Assembly (NCBI GenBank): GCA_024206195.1
Contig: JAAGZO010000656.1
Coordinates: 1-23,971 of the forward strand
DNA from: a bacterium
GTDB taxonomy: Archaea > Nanoarchaeota > Nanoarchaeia > Woesearchaeales > UBA10216
Reading direction: 5' to 3'
Length of the DNA stretch: 23,971 bases
In this document: positions 6,347 to 17,000 of the stretch, piece by piece
Layout of the letters: each line of letters opens with the position of its first letter
Numbering within the stretch: the first letter of the stretch is position 1
The notes under the pieces: model-generated
Database searches by the model: none
What the model was told of the DNA's origin: nothing
Seen by the model: the letters and a program-made list of their open reading frames with translations, nothing else
Made by a program: the position numbers and the translations under genes

Positions 6347-8884
6347 ATGGGAGGAATAGATGTTGTACATAGTACAAAAGGCAAAACAGATCCTTATCAT
6401 AGAGAAAAAAGGCATCATGAAGGCAGTGTAAAGATTTCTCAATCAGATAAGATGCATAGAAGGATTATTAGACAGGGTCTACTTAGGTATGTAATACCAA
6501 CAGGAGTAGTGTATGCAGCAACAGCCACCCTTGCATCTATTGACGCCTATCTTAATACAGGTATTACTGAACAGATAGTGAATCCGATTTATGAAGCTTC
6601 AGCTTTTTTGGTTGATCCTGACAAAAGCGATATCAGTTATAACCGTTTTGTATTAACAAGAGGAATTTTGGGTCTTTCTGTAGCAGGGCTTGGCTTTTGG
6701 GGCGTGTCTCATCAGATCTCCAAAAAACATAAAAATAGAATAAACATGGTGGAATCAGTATTAAGCGTGCCTCATGATTCACCTGATTCAGAGCTTGAAA
6801 TGTATCTGAAACAGGGAGGGAAATCAGAGCAGACATGGGAAAATGACCGAGGATACTTCTTTGATACCTCTGCTGATTGGAAAGATATCATAAAAATAAC
6901 AGAAGCTATTGAAGATGAAAATATATGGGTGCCAAGTGGAGACGCAATTCCAAGCAGGGTTCATGATGGGAAAATATGTGTGCGCAGGAGCCTGAATGAA
7001 ATTGTAGATGGCCTTAACAGGGAGAATGATTGTTCTGTATATCTTGGAGACTCAAAACCTTCCAGGCAAGTAGGATTCCTGTTTCCACAGCAGCTTAACC
7101 AAGGAAGATGTTTTTTTGAAGGCCATATTTTTGATTCATTGCCTGAAGAAAACAAAGAGGTTAAAGGAATGGATTTGACAGTGTCTCAATTGCAGAACGG
7201 CAAGTGGGTAATAGGTTCTATAGGGCATGAACAGCCTAAGTCTCTTGCATCATCCTTAACCGACAAGTATAAGCAAGAAACTCAAGAGATTAAAGATATC
7301 TTTCACAATGTTTATTATTCTGAACCTTCAAAGGGAGACTTACGAGTGGCTTTGATGTCAGAAGGCACGTTTCCCTGGAAAAAAGGAGGCGTTTCATCAG
7401 CAATCTATGATTTTATTAATGCTATCGACGGAGACATATTTGAGGGCTATTCAGGTGTTCATTATGAGATAGTATCTACTACAGCAAATCAGAACATATT
7501 TAAAAGGAGAATTAAGTTCGATCTTCCGAAAAATGTTCATCTTAATCAGCCAATAGGCATTTATGGCCATTCAGAAAACCCTTCTTTGGAGGAAAGATGT
7601 GAACTTCCTCAACTTGATGATGATTCAGAATTTAAATCCAAGGAGAGCTACAGATCTCATGAAATACAAAGTACAATCTTAAAAATAGAGGAAGCAATAA
7701 CCTCTTCTGATTTTGATCTCTTTTTTGAAGCAGCAGACATGGTAAAGAATTATTTTTCTATAGATGAGCTTGTTCATTCTAAGGATGCTTTTGAAGCAGT
7801 TCATGATATCTATCATACTCTTGAGGATGTAAGAAAACCTGATTTTATATCCTTTTATCATGGTTGGAGAACCATGACAGAGAATTTATTGAGAGTAATA
7901 AAAAGTGATAAGGTTGAGGCGGATGTTTATTATTCTGTAATTACCGGGTTGCCAGGAGTTTATGCATCCCTTGCCAGCAGAGAGTTTAATGCACCGTTTA
8001 TCCTTACAGAACACGGCATTTACCAGGAAGATATGGCAATTAGCATGGCGAATTCATCTATTAGCGCGTTTAACAGTGACAGATGGGGAACCACAATGGA
8101 GTTCTACCAGAAATTAGCTTATAACCAAGCCCAGGCCATAACAACACTCTGTGAATGCAATGCTAATAAACAGGTTAGGTACGGCGCTGCTCCAGAAAAA
8201 ATATCAGTTATCCCTAATTTTATCCCTAAGAATGGCACTATTGAAGACGCTATTGAGTACGAGGGCAATGGTTCCTCTAAATTTAACGTAGGTTTGCTTG
8301 GTAATATCCAAAGGGTAAAGCAGGTCGAGCTTTTTGTAGAAGCTGCAGCTCACCTAAGAGACAACTATCCAGACGTAAACTGGAAATTTCAAATAAAGGG
8401 CGGGAAAGATAAGAATGACCCTGATTATTTTACTCATATAAACCGGCTTATAGCTCAAAATAATCTGGGCGATATACTTGATATTGCTCCTTATAATAAC
8501 TGGCGGGAAGCTTTCCCAGAGCTGGATTGCGGTGTTCTTACAAGCGCTTCAGAGGTTCAGCCAAGATCTATAATGGAATTAATGTCATTGGGAAGGCCTG
8601 CGGTAGCTCCTGATGTCGGGTCTACCAAAGAGCTGATTTATGGAAATGGAATCGATGAATATGGACCTGCGGGAATTATAGTTGAAGGGGCTTCCCAGGA
8701 AGAGATAATGCTTGAAACCGCAAATGCAATCCATGAGCTGTATCTTCGAAAAAATTCCTCAGCTGCAAAGTCTGAAGCTTTGCCAATGGAAAAAGTGGGC
8801 CCTCTTAGGATGACTACTGGGCATTATGCTCCAGATAATGTAACAGGAAACTATGCTGAGTTGATTAGAGGTGTTTTGAGCTGA
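6347..8884 (+). CDS. PelF-like glycosyltransferase (DUF3492 + GT4) with N-terminal membrane anchor
   Basis: Residues 40-125 contain two hydrophobic segments (about 47-66 and 102-122) that should anchor the 845-aa protein in the membrane. Residues 130-330 are an unrecognised soluble region. The C-terminal part resembles PelF, the cytosolic nucleotide-sugar glycosyltransferase of bacterial Pel exopolysaccharide synthesis. It has the DUF3492 motif SEGTFPWKKGGVSSAIYDF (338-356), ADVYYSVITGLPGVYASLAS (525-544), the PelF-type LTEHGIY (553-559), the GT4 donor site beginning GLLGNIQRVKQVELFVEA (649-666), and SEVQPRSIMELM (735-746) with the E-x7-E pair E736/E744. PelF is about 500 aa and lacks the N-terminal extension. 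A TGATG overlap links it to the next gene. The glycosyltransferase call is firm; the PelF relationship is from motif memory, and the polymer is unknown. Confidence 0.85.
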   Translation: MGGIDVVHSTKGKTDPYHREKRHHEGSVKISQSDKMHRRIIRQGLLRYVIPTGVVYAATATLASIDAYLNTGITEQIVNPIYEASAFLVDPDKSDISYNRFVLTRGILGLSVAGLGFWGVSHQISKKHKNRINMVESVLSVPHDSPDSELEMYLKQGGKSEQTWENDRGYFFDTSADWKDIIKITEAIEDENIWVPSGDAIPSRVHDGKICVRRSLNEIVDGLNRENDCSVYLGDSKPSRQVGFLFPQQLNQGRCFFEGHIFDSLPEENKEVKGMDLTVSQLQNGKWVIGSIGHEQPKSLASSLTDKYKQETQEIKDIFHNVYYSEPSKGDLRVALMSEGTFPWKKGGVSSAIYDFINAIDGDIFEGYSGVHYEIVSTTANQNIFKRRIKFDLPKNVHLNQPIGIYGHSENPSLEERCELPQLDDDSEFKSKESYRSHEIQSTILKIEEAITSSDFDLFFEAADMVKNYFSIDELVHSKDAFEAVHDIYHTLEDVRKPDFISFYHGWRTMTENLLRVIKSDKVEADVYYSVITGLPGVYASLASREFNAPFILTEHGIYQEDMAISMANSSISAFNSDRWGTTMEFYQKLAYNQAQAITTLCECNANKQVRYGAAPEKISVIPNFIPKNGTIEDAIEYEGNGSSKFNVGLLGNIQRVKQVELFVEAAAHLRDNYPDVNWKFQIKGGKDKNDPDYFTHINRLIAQNNLGDILDIAPYNNWREAFPELDCGVLTSASEVQPRSIMELMSLGRPAVAPDVGSTKELIYGNGIDEYGPAGIIVEGASQEEIMLETANAIHELYLRKNSSAAKSEALPMEKVGPLRMTTGHYAPDNVTGNYAELIRGVLS

Positions 8885-10437
8885 TGAAATCCATTTTATT
8901 ACCTAAAGAAGTGAAGATGCTTCCTGGAGATAATGGTGAGGCAGTTCTTTATGATATTCCAACACTTGTTTTTTCACAGGGTCAACAAAACGTTCCTGAA
9001 CAAATATCATCAGCCCTGTATTATTGTTTGAATGAAGATTTTGTTAATGCTCCTTATCCTGTACAGGTGGTCCATCAGCCGCTTGTGAATTTGTATGCAT
9101 ACCAATCTGCTCTCAAAGCAGTTTTAGAAACTCCAAGATCATCATTAGAAAGCAAAGAAAATTTTTGGGATCACCTGGCAACGTTCTTTGCAAGCGAAGA
9201 TGTTTTAGTTGCACCTCCTGAAAGGGAAAATGAACTGGTTAGCGAAGCTATAGAAAAATTCGAGGATGGAAAAGCACAATTATCCGGCTTAGAGCAGATT
9301 TGCCAGCCATTTGATGAACAAACACACAATATGATGAATCAGACCCGAGAGGCTATTGTTGAACTTACAGGATTAAAGGTTCCTGAAGCAGTTTCTTTTT
9401 TAAAACAGTATTTACAGGAATTTAAAAAGAATGGAAACGCTAAATTTGCAGAATATCAGGATGAACAAAGGAGGATTGTCGTTGGATCTCTCCAATCAGG
9501 AGAAAGAGAATTCTTGACTTGCCTTGACAAGCTTGTCGAGAACTTCAATGACCGCCCTACCCTTAGAAATGCCCGCTTAATGGATGTATTCAGCAGGCAA
9601 TACATCAATCTTGGATTTGAAAGATTTGCTGATTCTTATTTGGATATAGCCAGGGATTCATATCGTGAACTATTGGGCAAAATCGTCAATAGAAGACAAT
9701 CTGCTTACGCTTCACTCATCCTATTAGACCTTGTTCAAGGAGATCATGATTCAGCAAAAAGGGATTTCAAAGATATGAAAAATACAAATAGGACTGATCC
9801 TGCAAAGGTTGAGCTTGTAAAAAAAGCAATCTCACGTATTTCAAGCACTTCAAGGATACCTGTTAACGCTATAAATGAACAAAAAAATGATGCTCACAGA
9901 CTGCAAAAGGAATATCATCCTGTTGTTCTTAACATTATTGATGAAAGGATTGATGAGTATATCGGAATGAGAGAGGAATGCATACAGGGAACTTCCCGTT
10001 TGGATGCTCTTAGATCGCTTATAGATTATTCAAGAAGCACATGCTTAGTTGGTGTGGTTTACGAATCATCGGATAATACCACTTTTAGAAATATTGTGTT
10101 TAATCAAAAGCCTCCTTTCAAGTTTAAAGATGAAGTGGAAAGCGCCCCTCACAAAGAAAACGGGAATACTTGGTGGAAGGTAAGTCAAAATGTAGGTGAA
10201 AACTATTTTGGAAATCTTGACAAAGTTATGTTTGGAAAAAACCTGTATACTCGCGGAAGATTATTCGGGGAGCCAGCAGTTGATAGCCTTGTAGATTCGC
10301 CAGTAGATGATCACATTATGAATGCAGTGTATATACCTGATACACACTTAAGCTTAACTTTATCTCCTGAGGCTCATGCCTCTAAGAATGTTCCATTGAA
10401 TCCTAATTTGAAACTAAATGGGGGAAGTCCAAAATAA
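8884..10437 (+). CDS. Hypothetical protein with TPR-like helical middle, 517 aa
   Basis: I do not recognise this protein. There is no signal peptide or clear membrane segment, so it is probably cytosolic. Residues 1-110 are mixed alpha/beta, starting with a beta-rich segment. Residues 115-370 are nearly all helical; within them 228-320 reads like tetratricopeptide-type helix pairs (for example GFERFADSYLDIARDSYREL, then SAYASLILLDLVQGDHDSAK). Residues 385-517 return to a beta-rich domain with SLVDSPVDDH and a Pro/Asn-rich tail. Its start codon overlaps the stop of the glycosyltransferase gene (TGATG), which implies translational coupling and a joint role. In bacterial Pel systems the PelE partner also carries TPRs, but I see no sequence link and offer that only as an analogy. 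Confidence 0.75.
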   Translation: MKSILLPKEVKMLPGDNGEAVLYDIPTLVFSQGQQNVPEQISSALYYCLNEDFVNAPYPVQVVHQPLVNLYAYQSALKAVLETPRSSLESKENFWDHLATFFASEDVLVAPPERENELVSEAIEKFEDGKAQLSGLEQICQPFDEQTHNMMNQTREAIVELTGLKVPEAVSFLKQYLQEFKKNGNAKFAEYQDEQRRIVVGSLQSGEREFLTCLDKLVENFNDRPTLRNARLMDVFSRQYINLGFERFADSYLDIARDSYRELLGKIVNRRQSAYASLILLDLVQGDHDSAKRDFKDMKNTNRTDPAKVELVKKAISRISSTSRIPVNAINEQKNDAHRLQKEYHPVVLNIIDERIDEYIGMREECIQGTSRLDALRSLIDYSRSTCLVGVVYESSDNTTFRNIVFNQKPPFKFKDEVESAPHKENGNTWWKVSQNVGENYFGNLDKVMFGKNLYTRGRLFGEPAVDSLVDSPVDDHIMNAVYIPDTHLSLTLSPEAHASKNVPLNPNLKLNGGSPK

Positions 10438-10450
10438 AATCATAGAATAT

Positions 10451-10456
10451 AGGTGG
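10451..10456 (+). promoter_or_regulatory. Ribosome binding site that favours the ATG start at 10465
   Basis: AGGTGG lies 8 nt before ATG 10465. An in-frame GTG at 10453 falls inside this motif, so it is unlikely to be the true initiator. Confidence 0.6.
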
Positions 10457-10464
10457 TTGAAACA

Positions 10465-11037
10465 ATGCTAGAAAAGTTGACAAAAAAACTAGATGATTTA
10501 TATTTTAACATGCATAAAATACCTGCAGATGTAGCTTATAAACCCTTAAAATTTACTAAATTTGACAGCTCTAGACTAACAAATGCAATAGGTGCCGCAG
10601 GTGTAGCTCTTTACAACTATGGCGCTCTGAATTCAATTGTCAACTCTTCAGGTTCAGGCGGATTTCTTGACAAAGTAACTGAATCACCAGAAAATGCAGT
10701 TACTTTTGCAAGCGTTCTGTTGGTTGATACAATCTATTCCATATTCATTCATAAAAATTGGAAAAAAGCAAATGTTGAAGAAGCAAGAGAATCTGCAAAT
10801 ATTCAGCAGTCTTTGGATGGAATAGTAGATGATGGCTTGGAATTGCAAAGAGAAAGCAATAGCAAAACAGCTTTGTGGTATACAGGCACTCAAGCAGTTT
10901 GGCCGTCCTTTTTAGCTTTGCAGGGCAATCCGGATGCTTATATGTGGTTAGCAGTTGGATCAATTATGATTGCAACAGACGCTCTCCACAGCTCAAGACA
11001 TATGCTCTATATGGACTTCAGTCCAAAAAAAGAATAA
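10465..11037 (+). CDS. Small membrane protein of the exopolysaccharide-like operon, 190 aa
   Basis: I do not recognise this protein. The frame can be opened at GTG 10453 (194 aa), but the well-spaced AGGTGG points to ATG 10465. After a charged N-terminus there are two hydrophobic segments at about 39-58 and 78-97 (ATG numbering). A charged helical stretch (KKANVEEARESANIQQSLDG) comes next, then two further hydrophobic segments at about 138-155 and 158-173, ending in a basic tail. There is no signal peptide. The two-segment-plus-helix layout faintly recalls the N-terminal anchor of the glycosyltransferase, although I cannot align them. It lies 27 nt after the 517-aa gene and 43 nt before the giant exoprotein gene. 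A role as membrane partner or scaffold is a guess. Confidence 0.7.
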   Translation: MLEKLTKKLDDLYFNMHKIPADVAYKPLKFTKFDSSRLTNAIGAAGVALYNYGALNSIVNSSGSGGFLDKVTESPENAVTFASVLLVDTIYSIFIHKNWKKANVEEARESANIQQSLDGIVDDGLELQRESNSKTALWYTGTQAVWPSFLALQGNPDAYMWLAVGSIMIATDALHSSRHMLYMDFSPKKE

Positions 11038-11066
11038 TTTTTATAGTTTATTACATAAATAACTTA

Positions 11067-11073
11067 GGGGGTG
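11067..11073 (+). promoter_or_regulatory. Shine-Dalgarno GGGGGTG that points to an ATT start codon
   Basis: GGGGGTG ends 7 nt before ATT 11081, ideal spacing for initiation there. The in-frame stop TAG at 11078-11080 rules out any earlier start. The first in-frame ATG (11117) has no ribosome binding site. Confidence 0.55.
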
Positions 11074-11080
11074 CGAGTAG

Positions 11081-14000
11081 ATTAAAAATAAAATAACATG
11101 GGTAGTTGTATTCTTAATGTTAGTATCCCTAGCTGCTGCTTTAGAGATAGATGTGCTTTCTCCAATTCCGCAGGAGTATAATTTTACATCTCATACTTTA
11201 GGAATAAATGTATCTGAGGAGTTTCATTCATGGCACTATTCTTTGAATAATAAGTCTGATGTTACTGTTTGTTCTTTAATTGATTCTGAGACTTCGCAGG
11301 CAGCATTCAATAACGGTTCAGTTGAAAGCAGCTGGAACCTGAATTGGGATAATGAAGCTCAGATAAGATTTGACCAAAGCATTGTTCCACAGGTCCCACA
11401 GCAAGACGTAGAACTGTGCTTTCTTCTGTATGATAATAACTGGCAACAGGAAGATGCTTTCCAGTTCAGGGTAAATGATGAGAGTATATATACAATAACT
11501 GATGATGGTTCCCTACCTTCAGGAAGCTGGGTATGGAAATGCGTTAATTTAGATTCTGATGACTTTTCGAGTGCATATAACATAACTATGTGGTACAGCA
11601 ACCATTCTGCATCCGGAGGAATGAACCTTGCAAGAAGCAAGGCAGTTCCTGGTTCATCATCTTATCTCAGCACTGACTTGTTAAATCCTCCTAATGCAAG
11701 CGATGAAAACATTTCCTGGTCAGGATACACAGATGATACTGATTGGATGGTAAATCTCACAGTAACAACCGCTCCGCAATTCTGCCCACTGATAGATACA
11801 ACAACAATTGAAGCAGAACTAGGAAATAATTCATTGACCGTATATGCCAACAACACGCTTAATGAAACTGCAAATGAGACTGTAATTTTCTTAATAATGG
11901 GAATAAAGTCCATAAACATAACCCCTGATCCAGTCCAATATGGGGAGCAAGTGATAATTAATGCCAATGTTGTTGCTAGCAATATATCCTCTGTTGAGGG
12001 TGTTGTAACAGATCCCGAGGGAGTTCCTACTAATATTACTATGTTTGATGATGGTCTTCATGATGATGGACTTGCAGGAGACAATATGTATGGTGTTGCG
12101 TATAACACTACAACTTTAGGCGTTTATTATGTAGATATTACCATAACTGCTCAGAATAATTCAGTGTTATCATCAGAAGAATTCAGTACCTTTGGGTCTA
12201 CATTTTTTGTTGATATTACATCTCCAGTTTCACAAGAATATAACACAACCTTGTTGCCTTTAAGTGTAAACATTACTGAGCAATACTATTCTTGGTATTA
12301 TTCCTTAAACAATAATTCAGAGGTTACTGCCTGCTCTTTTATTGATTCTGAGGCTTCGCAGGTATCATTCAATGATGGTTTACTTGATGGAAGCTGGAAT
12401 CTGAATGGGGATAATGAAGCTCAGATAAGATTTGATCAGAGTATTGTTCCGCAAGTGCCTCATGAAAATGTTGAAATCTGTTTCCTTTTACATGATAATG
12501 ACTGGCAGCAGGAAGATGCTTTCCAGTTTAGAGTAAATGATGAGAGTGTGTATACTATAGCTGATGATACTTCTTTACCTTCAGGAAGCTGGGCATGGAA
12601 ATGCATCGATATAAATCAGGATGATTTCTCTACATCATATGATATAACTATGTGGTACAGCAACCATCCTGCAACAGGAGGAATAAACCTTGCAAGCAGC
12701 AGTGCGGTTTTAGGTTCATCATCATATTTCAGTACTGACTTGTTAAACCCGCCAAATGCAAGCGATGAAAACATTTCCTGGACAGAATTCACAGATGATA
12801 CTGATTGGATGGTAAATCTCACAGTAACAACTGCACCGCAATACTGTCCTTTGATCGATACTACAACAATACCTGCAGAGCTTGGAAACAATTCATTAAT
12901 AGTTTATGCAAACAGCACTTCTGGTGAAATCACCAATGATACACAAGATTTTACAACAATAGGAATAAGGTCTATTGATATTACACCTGATCCAGTTCAT
13001 TATGGAGAAGAAATTACTATTCACGCAGATGTTGTTGCTGCTAATCTAACTTCAATCAATGTAACTATCACTAATCCAGAAAGCAGTTCAGTAACCTTGC
13101 AAATGTTTGATGATGGTCTTCATGATGATGGACTTGCAGAAGACAATATGTATGGTGTTGCATATAACACCACAACCTTAGGAGCATATCATGTAGACGT
13201 TACCATAACCACCCAGAATAATTCAGTGTTATTATCAAAAGAATTCAGTACATATGGATCTACATTTTTTATTGATATAACAAATCCAATTTCACAAGAA
13301 TATAACGCAACCTTACTGCCTTTAAGCGTAAACATCACTGAACAATACTATTCATGGTATTATTCCCTAAACAATAATTCAGAAGTAACTGCATGTTCTT
13401 TAATTGATTCTGAGGATTCACAGGCATCATTCAATGACGGTTTACTTGAAAGCAGCTGGAACCTATTTTGGTTTAATGAAGCTCAGATAAGATTTGACCA
13501 AAGCATTATTCCGCAAGTTCCACAGCAAGATGTTGAAATCTGTTTCCTTTTACATGATAATGACTGGCAGCAGGAAGATGCTTTCCAGTTCAGAGTAAAT
13601 GATGATAGTGTGTATACTATAGCTGATGATACTTCTTTACCTTCAGGAAGCTGGGTATGGAAATGCGTTAATTTAGATTCTGATGACTTTTCGAGTGCAT
13701 ATAACATAACTATGTGGTACAGCAATCGTTCATCCTCTGGAGGTGTTAGTCTTGCAAATAGCAAGGCAGTTCCTGGTTCATCATCATATTTCAGCATTGA
13801 CTTGATGGACCCACCAGATGCAAGCGATGAAGATCTTTTTTGGATACAATACACAGATGATACTGATTGGATGGTTAATCTCACAGTAACAACTGCACCG
13901 CAATACTGTCCTTTGATCGATACTACAACACTGCAGGCAGAGCTTGGAAACAATACAGTAATAGTATATGCAAACAGCACTTCAGGAGAGATTACAAATG

Positions 14001-17000
14001 ACACACAAACATTCACCACAATGGGTGTAAGGTCTATTAATATAACACCCGATCCAGTTCAGAGTGGGGCGCAGGTAGTAATTATTGCAGATGTTGTGGC
14101 TAGTAACATTGCATCAGTTACTGCTAATGTAACTAATCCACAAAATTCAATTACAACCTTAACTATGTTTGATGACGGTCTTCATAATGATGGTGTAGCT
14201 GGAGACAATATGTATGGTGCACTTTTTGATACTATTAACCCTGGCATATATAACGTAAATGTGACTGTGCAAAACCAAAATTTTTCTGTTACATCTTCTG
14301 AAACTTTTGAGGCTCGAAATTATGTTTTTGAAATTTTAGCACCTAAGCAAAATAGCACTGTTAATTCTACTGAATTAAATGTCACAGTAAGGATACCTTC
14401 AGATGTGGCTTCATGGGGTGTTTCTTTTGATGGTGCGGAGAATATCACTGCTTGTAATTATACCCCTCCTCAGGATATCAATGTTAATTATACTGATGGA
14501 ACAAACTTTGCTGTGTGGGATTTAAAAGGAAATAATGACGCAAGGATAATTTTCCCTAAAGAGGATCTCCCAAAAGGCAGGCACACTAGTGTAGCTTTTT
14601 GCTTCTACTTGTTTGATCCAGACCCCTTGCAAGAAGAAACATTCCAGTTCAGAGTCAATAATGGGTCAAGAATATATGAAATACAGGATGGTTCATTAAA
14701 TCTTCCAGGATGGCAGTATGCCTGGGTCTGTGAGTCAATTGAGCCCTCAGATTTTTCAGATAGTTATGCAGTAACTTTTTGGTACTCTGACAGGTCAACA
14801 ATCGGAGGACTTTACATTGCTAATGATAATAGCATCCCTGGCGTTTCATCGCAATGGGATAATTCATCATCAAATGCTCCTAATGCAGCTGATGCAGACA
14901 TATTCTGGAAGGCACTTTCCAATGAAAGCGATTGGATGGTCACTGCGCAGATTGAAGCAGAGGACTTGCCCTGCCCTGAGCTGGACTCGTTTAAGACATC
15001 ATTAGCTCCAGGATTTCACAATGCGACTGTTTTCATGGAAACGCCTGCCAGTGACTATTTCACTGATGCGGTTTCCTTTGAGGTTATAGACATACAAAAC
15101 ATAACTATTTATCCTGAAAGCGTGAAAATCAACGAACAGGTGCATATTACTGTTGAGGTTTTCGCATCAAACATCCAAAGAGTAGATTTAGAAATCAAAT
15201 CGCAAATCGGAGACAATCTAACACTGCAAATGTTTGATGACGGTCTCCACCGGGATGGAGGAGCACAAGACGGTGTATATGGTGCTTCGTTTGTCCCTAC
15301 AACTGCAAATCCTCATTCAGCAATTATCAGGGCAATTGCAGTAGACAATACAACCGTGCAAAAGTCAAAGGAGTTTGGCGTGCATAGTGTAAGAGTTGGT
15401 GTTGTGCACTCTGCGACAACATTCACTGCAGGACCGCCTTTCCAGGACCCTACAGAGCTTGATTATATTGAGTGGTTCACTTCATTCCAGCATGAGCTTA
15501 TCATGGCAGGCATTCAGTTTGACATTTTAGGGGAGCAAGACCTGCTTGACATGGATATAATCAGACAGTATGATTCTTTAGTCTTTCCATACTTTAAGAA
15601 TGTCAGGGCAGCAGACAGGAACGAGATAATTAACAATCTTGCAACTTTGGCTAATGAACACGGCACAGGCATTCTTGCTTCTGGAGATTTTATGGTATAT
15701 GACGAGAACAACAACTTCATTAGCAATTCAGCTTTGAATTCAATTCTTAATGTCAAATTGGGGGTAAACTCTTCTGACAATGTTGAAGTGACTATTCGCG
15801 TCGCGAACACCAGCCATCCCTCATCCAGAAGGTATTCACAAGGCGAAGAAATAATAACATTTACTGATAGCTATTATATAGAATATTTTGCTTATGACGA
15901 GTCTAAAATATACGCATACCCTTATGAAATATATGACGAAACGCTTGACAGAAGCGTGAAAAACATCATTGCAACTGATAACGGATTCAATAGAGTATTT
16001 TTTGTTGGCATGCCAGAATACGCAGCAGAATCCGCGCTAGTGCGTGATGGAATACTATGGGTTTTATACGGAGATGATCCTCACGTTGGTTTAAAATTAA
16101 CAGATAAAACAGTCATTTGGACAACACGAGTAGATGCAGATGTATCATATGACACTGCACAGACAAAAGCAGTAATCCCTCTCTATCGCGATGTAATGGA
16201 ACGAAATGATTTAGTAGGTGGATGGTATATTGTCAATAAACACAGTTTCGCTATTCCAACTGCATGGGAACAGTTGCGCGAGGACTATCTTGGGATGTAT
16301 AATGCAGGGCATGAGATTGGATCACACTCATACAGCCACCCGGAAAATCTGAACTACATGAGTGATTCTGACGTATTATTTGAAATGTCTGAGTCCAAAA
16401 GAGAGATTGATGAACAGCTTGGAATCAGCATTGAAGGATTTTGCAATCCTGGTGAGCCTCCAGAACAACAGAGGCTCTGGCAGCTTGCACAGGATTCCGG
16501 CTATCTATATTACAGCCCTCTTGAGGATAAGCTCACCAAAGGGTTCGGATATATAGATGACAGTATAAAAATAGTCAATTTAGGGCAGAATGTACGATCA
16601 GACTATGAATTATTGCTCGAGTTAAATCTCACACCAGCTGAAATAACACAGGCATGGATTGAACAGTATGATACCTATTATAATCTAGGTGACGGCGTTG
16701 TGGTATTCTCAATATGGCATGATTATCCATTCGATGAGTATCCTGACATGTTTGGAGACTTTGCAGACTATGTTGCAGCTACTGATGCTGAATCAATAAC
16801 TCCTGCAGAACTAACAAAAAGATTCCTGGTATGGAACAAACAGGATTTTACTATAAACTCAACTGCACACGCAGATCCAACAAAAAAAGTATGGAGCATC
16901 ACGAGAACAACACCAGATACAAGTTATGCTCAGGTTACATTGCCTTCCGGTCGATCAGTTTCACAGATAACAGGAGGAACACTGAAGAACACCACAGACG

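Noticed and set aside
10453..10464. GTG 10453 as the start of the small membrane protein
   Set aside because: The GTG lies within the AGGTGG ribosome binding site that is correctly spaced for ATG 10465.
11098..11181. ATG at 11098 as the start of the gene after the small membrane protein
   Set aside because: It is in a different frame and stops after 27 codons; it does not lead into the giant frame.
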